A DNA stretch of 64,000 bases from Pirellulaceae bacterium (GTDB lineage Bacteria; Planctomycetota; Planctomycetia; Pirellulales; Pirellulaceae). This document shows, piece after piece, positions 60,462 through 64,000 of the stretch. The number at the start of each line of letters is the position of its first letter. Positions within the stretch are counted from its first letter, which is position 1. The position numbers and the translations under genes are program-made. Location: contig JAHBXT010000003.1 in the NCBI GenBank assembly GCA_019636385.1, positions 620,001-684,000 of the forward strand. The letters run 5' to 3'. The notes under the pieces are model-generated. The model was not told where the DNA came from. It did no database searches and worked only from the letters and a program-made list of their open reading frames with translations.

Positions 60462-62948
60462 TTACTCCAGGTGTGACTGACCGTTCTTGTATTTCTCTAG
60501 CTGCTCGTTCAGCGACTGAACTGCATCTGGTATGGGGTGAATTTGCAATAACTGCCTGGCTCGCTCGGCACTGGTAACGGCCTGATCAAATTGCTGGTTT
60601 GCCGCCAGGGCTGCTGCCAAAGTTGAATGTGCCGACCACTCGTTGTCACCAGACAGCTCGAGGGCTTGTTGAGCCAAAGTCAAGGCTCGCTGGGGGTCAC
60701 GCAGTTCGGCTTGGGAGCACGTGGCCAACAACCATGCCAGATTGTTGATTGCCATGGCGTTGTTCGCCCAGTAGTCGAGAGACTTCGTGAGTAGCTGCAC
60801 GGCAGTTGCGGGGTCTGCCCTTGTCCACGACTCGGCCAATTGACAATAGACCCGCGACAGAAAAGAAGCAACTTTAGCCTGATCGAATTTTGATAGTTCG
60901 TCAATTAGGGCCTGCCACCGGGCGCGGGCCTCATCCACTTGACCCGCCTGCTGCAACGCATTGGCCAACTGTAATCGAGCGTCATAATGATTCGGAATGG
61001 ATTCGACTAACTGTCGTAGGTTTTGGATGACTGCCGGCAGATTCCCCTGAACCCGGTAGATTTCAGTCAACAATTGGAAAGCTGCTAAATCGCCTGGATT
61101 CCCCTGTAAAATGGAGTGCACTCGCTGCTCGGCACGCTGCAATGCCCCTAATCGGATATCCAGCTGCGCGGCAGCCCGAAGTAAATCAGGTTGGTTAGGT
61201 TCAAGCGACAACGCGTACTCAAATTTCCCTAATGCCTCGGCTGGTTGCCCCAACTCGGACAACGCAATTCCCCAATTGGCATAGGTGATTCGCTTTGAAT
61301 AGACCGTATCCTTGTCGGTCAAGAGTTGCGCAGCGGCGGACAACTGATCGGCGGCATCTTGGTATCTTCCGAAATCCAGGTAAACCCAGCCCAAATTGGC
61401 ACGAGCCAGTGCCATGCTGGGGTCTAATTCGACCGCGCGTTCCAGCCGCACGATGGCTTCCGTAGCCGAGCCAATGGCGTGTAACGCGCGCCCATATGCC
61501 GATAGGAAATGCGGGTCTTCTCGTCCCCAGGTTTCTGGCTGTTGGCAGTGGTAGATGGTCTGGCGATAGTCCTCCAGTTGCAGATAGTGATTGGCTAGTA
61601 CGCGATGCGCTAGCCAATTGCGCTCTGTGTTTTCGACAGCCGAACCGAACAGTGTTTCCGTGTCATGCCATCTTGCGGCTTGCCGAAATGTCAGCCAGCT
61701 CAAGCAGCCAAACATCACGGTTGCCACCAGTGCCAGGGCCCATTTCCAGGACTGCGAAATCGTCAGGCGTTGCAATCCGTGGTGCCCTGCCCAAACCAGT
61801 CCTATCCAGATGCCCCAAATTGGCACGTATACATAACGGTCTGCCAGTGCCTGAGCACCCACCTGAATCAAACCGATGACTGGAACCAGCATCCCCAAGT
61901 ACCACAACCAGCCCACTAACAGATAACGCTGCCTCAGGCCCAACCAGAGGCATGCCACAGAGACAGTTGCTACGAAAAGCGTTGCTCCAGCAACCCTGAT
62001 GACCGTGATGGTGTCGGCGTACAGCGGGTATAAGACAGCCAACTTGACTGGCCAGATCATCATCCATAGATATTCAACGTAAGCGATCGTGACATTACCT
62101 AGCCGAGCCGATAATGGATATTTGTCAAATGGATTCATCGCATCCGATTGAGCTACGAGCGTCATCCACACGCCACCCATCGTCAGCACAAAAAACGGGA
62201 TTTTTTCTGGAAGCAGACGCACCACACCCCAAATAAGTGCTTGCAACCGAGCCGATGCACTATCGGTGGCCGGCTCCATTGCCTGACGCTGTAACGGCCA
62301 GTAGTCCAAGAGCAGTAACCCAAAGGGTAGTGTTACCAGCATTGGCTTGGCCGAAAGTGACAATGCGAACATGACCAGGCTGACAACGTATGCTCGCAGG
62401 CTGCGGTGTTGTGCGTAGTCGCTATAAAACCAGATTGTCAAAATGCCCAACAGCGTACTGAGCGTCGCCTTACGCTGCGCTATCCAAGCCACCGACTCGA
62501 CATTCATGGGATGTACTGCGAATAAGCCGGCGACGATTAGACTGGCGATCGTTTGTCCCGTCATTCTTCGCAATAGCAAGAACAGCAAGACAACACAAGC
62601 CACATGGAACAGGACATTCATCACATGGTGGCCTGCGGGCGCTGTTCCAAACAGTTCGGCATCCAGCATGTGGTTGATCCACGTTAGCGGATGCCAATTC
62701 GAGGCGTAATCGGTCGAAGTGATTGCCCAAGCGATATTGTCTGCCGTCAATCCACTAGCTACATGCACGTTATCGCGCACATACATCTGATCGTCGAACT
62801 CGATATACCCAGCTCGATAGACCGGCAGGTAGCTGACAAGTGTGACTGCAGCCAACAAGACACTGAGAAGTGCAGGGCTTGTGGTCTTATTGCCAACCGG
62901 CGCTGATCTAGCAACTGGCTGATTGTGCTTTTTCTTGCGCTTCGGCAT
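60462..62948 (-). CDS. TMTC-like GT-C membrane glycosyltransferase fused to TPR repeats (paralog 3)
   Basis: 828 residues. Start MPKRKKKHNQPVARS; the membrane half has EFDDQMYVRDNVHV, NWHPLTWINHMLDAELFGT, HHVMNVLFHVACVVLLF, AVHPMNVESVAWIAQRK and ADRYVYVPIWGIW. TPR units occupy about 440-810 and end NNLAWLLATCSQAELRDPQ. It is clearly a duplicate of paralog 2 and more distantly of 8152-10737. ATG at 62948 is used. Given the surrounding sugar genes, a role in surface glycan or protein glycosylation is likely. Confidence 0.88.
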   Translation of the reverse strand: MPKRKKKHNQPVARSAPVGNKTTSPALLSVLLAAVTLVSYLPVYRAGYIEFDDQMYVRDNVHVASGLTADNIAWAITSTDYASNWHPLTWINHMLDAELFGTAPAGHHVMNVLFHVACVVLLFLLLRRMTGQTIASLIVAGLFAVHPMNVESVAWIAQRKATLSTLLGILTIWFYSDYAQHRSLRAYVVSLVMFALSLSAKPMLVTLPFGLLLLDYWPLQRQAMEPATDSASARLQALIWGVVRLLPEKIPFFVLTMGGVWMTLVAQSDAMNPFDKYPLSARLGNVTIAYVEYLWMMIWPVKLAVLYPLYADTITVIRVAGATLFVATVSVACLWLGLRQRYLLVGWLWYLGMLVPVIGLIQVGAQALADRYVYVPIWGIWIGLVWAGHHGLQRLTISQSWKWALALVATVMFGCLSWLTFRQAARWHDTETLFGSAVENTERNWLAHRVLANHYLQLEDYRQTIYHCQQPETWGREDPHFLSAYGRALHAIGSATEAIVRLERAVELDPSMALARANLGWVYLDFGRYQDAADQLSAAAQLLTDKDTVYSKRITYANWGIALSELGQPAEALGKFEYALSLEPNQPDLLRAAAQLDIRLGALQRAEQRVHSILQGNPGDLAAFQLLTEIYRVQGNLPAVIQNLRQLVESIPNHYDARLQLANALQQAGQVDEARARWQALIDELSKFDQAKVASFLSRVYCQLAESWTRADPATAVQLLTKSLDYWANNAMAINNLAWLLATCSQAELRDPQRALTLAQQALELSGDNEWSAHSTLAAALAANQQFDQAVTSAERARQLLQIHPIPDAVQSLNEQLEKYKNGQSHLE

Positions 62949-63039
62949 GGACAGGGATTTGCTGGTGGGGGGCGAGCCGCTGTGGGCACAAGGTGGCTAA
63001 AGGCTATGTCTGTGGTGGCCAATCGCCAGCCAACTGCCA

Positions 63040-63348
63040 TTAGAAACTACCCATTATAAGACCGAAACGTTTGTCGAGCGAATCTATCCAATCCGGATCA
63101 GCGTCAGGTAGTTTGGAATCGATTATTCCAATTGTACCAATGAAATCGGCGGCGCGCCGAAACGCATCGGCGCACGTTAGGTTAGGGACAACCAATACTT
63201 CTCCACCCTCTGGCGACGGTAGCCATCGAAAGAAAACCGCCGACTCGCAGCAATGCTCGCCACGGCCTGGACGGGTGTCTAAAATAATGAATTCCAATCC
63301 GCCGGCCGACATGGCTGCGGTTAGTGAAAAATTCACGATAATCTTCAC
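63040..63348 (-). CDS. hypothetical small protein
   Basis: About 102 residues if started at the GTG at 63348, which has GGAG five bases ahead; the frame is open to 63387. Composition is balanced and hydrophobic-patterned (LEFIILDTRPG, EVLVVPNLTCADAF, IGTIGIIDSKLPD), unlike the Ser-rich frame on the other strand. No family recognised. It lies between paralog 3 and the divergent methyltransferase. Confidence 0.4.
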   Translation of the reverse strand: MKIIVNFSLTAAMSAGGLEFIILDTRPGRGEHCCESAVFFRWLPSPEGGEVLVVPNLTCADAFRRAADFIGTIGIIDSKLPDADPDWIDSLDKRFGLIMGSF

Positions 63349-63380
63349 CTTGTCTCCATTACGGGCTGCGAGAACTGCGA

Positions 63381-64000
63381 GTGCCACAGAAATCTACGAC
63401 TGCTGTTACCGGCGCGCGTGTCGTACTTGAGAGAGTCGTCGATGCCGACAGCGGTGACGTTTTTTCGATTGTTCAAGCGGACCAGACAGGGCATCTGACC
63501 ACGCACCCAGTGCCAAATGACTTGAATCGTTACTACTCGGCCAGCTATCACGGAGATCGCCATGGATTTACCGCACGCTACTGTGATTGGCGTCGCTTGC
63601 GCATCGTCCGAAGCTGGCTGGCAAGTGCGTCACCGAAATGGTTGGATGTCGGCTGCGGCGATGGAACGTTGATTGATTCGGCGCGTCGCCAGCGGTGGTC
63701 GGTATATGGCGTCGAGCGGTTTCCAGAACTGGCGCGCAAGCGCGGGTTAACGGTCTTTGGAAGTCTAGATGAGGCTGGGGCTGAAGGTCCATTCGATTGT
63801 GTGACGCTCTGGCATGTCCTGGAACATCTAACTGAGCCACAGCAGGACTTAGAGACAATTCATTCTCTGCTGAAACCCGGCGGCGTTCTCATCATTGCAG
63901 TCCCGGACGCCGGGAGCTGGGTGGCGCGTTGGTTTGGCCGGCATTGGCTGCACTGGGACGTCCCGCGCCATCTGCATCACTTTTCAGCCCGTAGTTTGGG
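63381..64000 (+). CDS. class I SAM-dependent methyltransferase (3' truncated by window edge)
   Basis: About 207 residues are visible. The SAM-binding motif WLDVGCGDGTLI is followed by VTLWHVLEHLTEP and LLKPGGVLIIAVPD, typical of methyltransferases that modify sugars or lipids. Before it is YYSASYHGDRHG, the family's conserved entry with the YY pair. The N-terminus where relatives have two CxxC zinc motifs contains no cysteine. The GTG at 63381 is the best start, without a strong ribosome site; the frame is open back to 63342. It is next to glycan genes but on the opposite strand. Confidence 0.8.
   Translation, partial: MPQKSTTAVTGARVVLERVVDADSGDVFSIVQADQTGHLTTHPVPNDLNRYYSASYHGDRHGFTARYCDWRRLRIVRSWLASASPKWLDVGCGDGTLIDSARRQRWSVYGVERFPELARKRGLTVFGSLDEAGAEGPFDCVTLWHVLEHLTEPQQDLETIHSLLKPGGVLIIAVPDAGSWVARWFGRHWLHWDVPRHLHHFSARSL

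Noticed and set aside
63071..63430. Plus-strand frame opposite the small hypothetical gene
   Set aside because: Ser-rich shadow composition; the minus frame has better patterning and a ribosome site.
1..64000. tRNA or rRNA genes
   Set aside because: Scanned for TpsiC-like GTTCRANNC arms with matching acceptor stems; the hits seen by eye lie within coding genes and do not fold into a cloverleaf.

Overview
The window looks like a chromosomal segment of a planctomycete, most likely Pirellulaceae-like. This is inferred from gene content, not from a marker gene. Supporting signs are secreted proteins ending in either a PEP-CTERM tail or a dockerin module of the planctomycete type, a Gfo/Idh/MocA oxidoreductase next to a DUF1080 (3-keto-glycoside hydrolase) protein, four large membrane proteins that join a GT-C glycosyltransferase to TPR repeats, scattered single biosynthetic genes instead of classical operons, and short dispersed hairpin repeats. 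No tRNA, rRNA, CRISPR array, insertion sequence or phage gene was recognised.

Layout. 1-8062: end of an HtrA-type PDZ protein, an oxidoreductase, tyrA, a purL with a fused PurS-like N-terminus, a GT4 glycosyltransferase and an alpha/beta hydrolase. 8152-10737: a TMTC-like membrane/TPR protein. 11428-23587: the most unusual part, six paralogous secreted proteins sharing one roughly 240-residue N-terminal domain. Three end in PEP-CTERM and three carry a beta domain plus dockerin instead. Near-identical DNA blocks, mosaic genes and duplicated flanks show recent recombination, and a GT39-like/TPR protein sits among them. 23592-30579: an rRNA/tRNA 2'-O-methyltransferase, an oxidoreductase plus DUF1080 pair, a SelA-like protein without the PLP lysine, an undecaprenyl-phosphate sugar transferase and a small lipoprotein. 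30763-45086: trpE with an overlapping SseB-like gene, an NHL-like propeller, an M28 peptidase with PDZ, a PilB-like protein with a broken P-loop beside an intact pilT, hisF/bioB, an FKBP isomerase, hemL and map. 45335-47605: a penicillin/AHL acylase-type Ntn hydrolase.

48254-54343 holds a complete nqrABCDEF operon for the sodium-pumping NADH:quinone reductase, with a divergent IlvD/Edd dehydratase at its end. 56030-64000 is a glycan cluster: rfbA, two TMTC-like TPR proteins, an RmlD-like reductase and the start of a SAM methyltransferase.

How the parts may fit together (inference): sugar nucleotide synthesis (rfbA, RmlD-like), lipid-linked priming (sugar transferase), GT4 and GT-C transferases with TPR domains, and PEP-CTERM or dockerin surface proteins all point to a cell-surface glycan and exported-protein programme. 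The exosortase needed for PEP-CTERM sorting, any cohesin partner and the ApbE flavin transferase for Nqr are not in the window.
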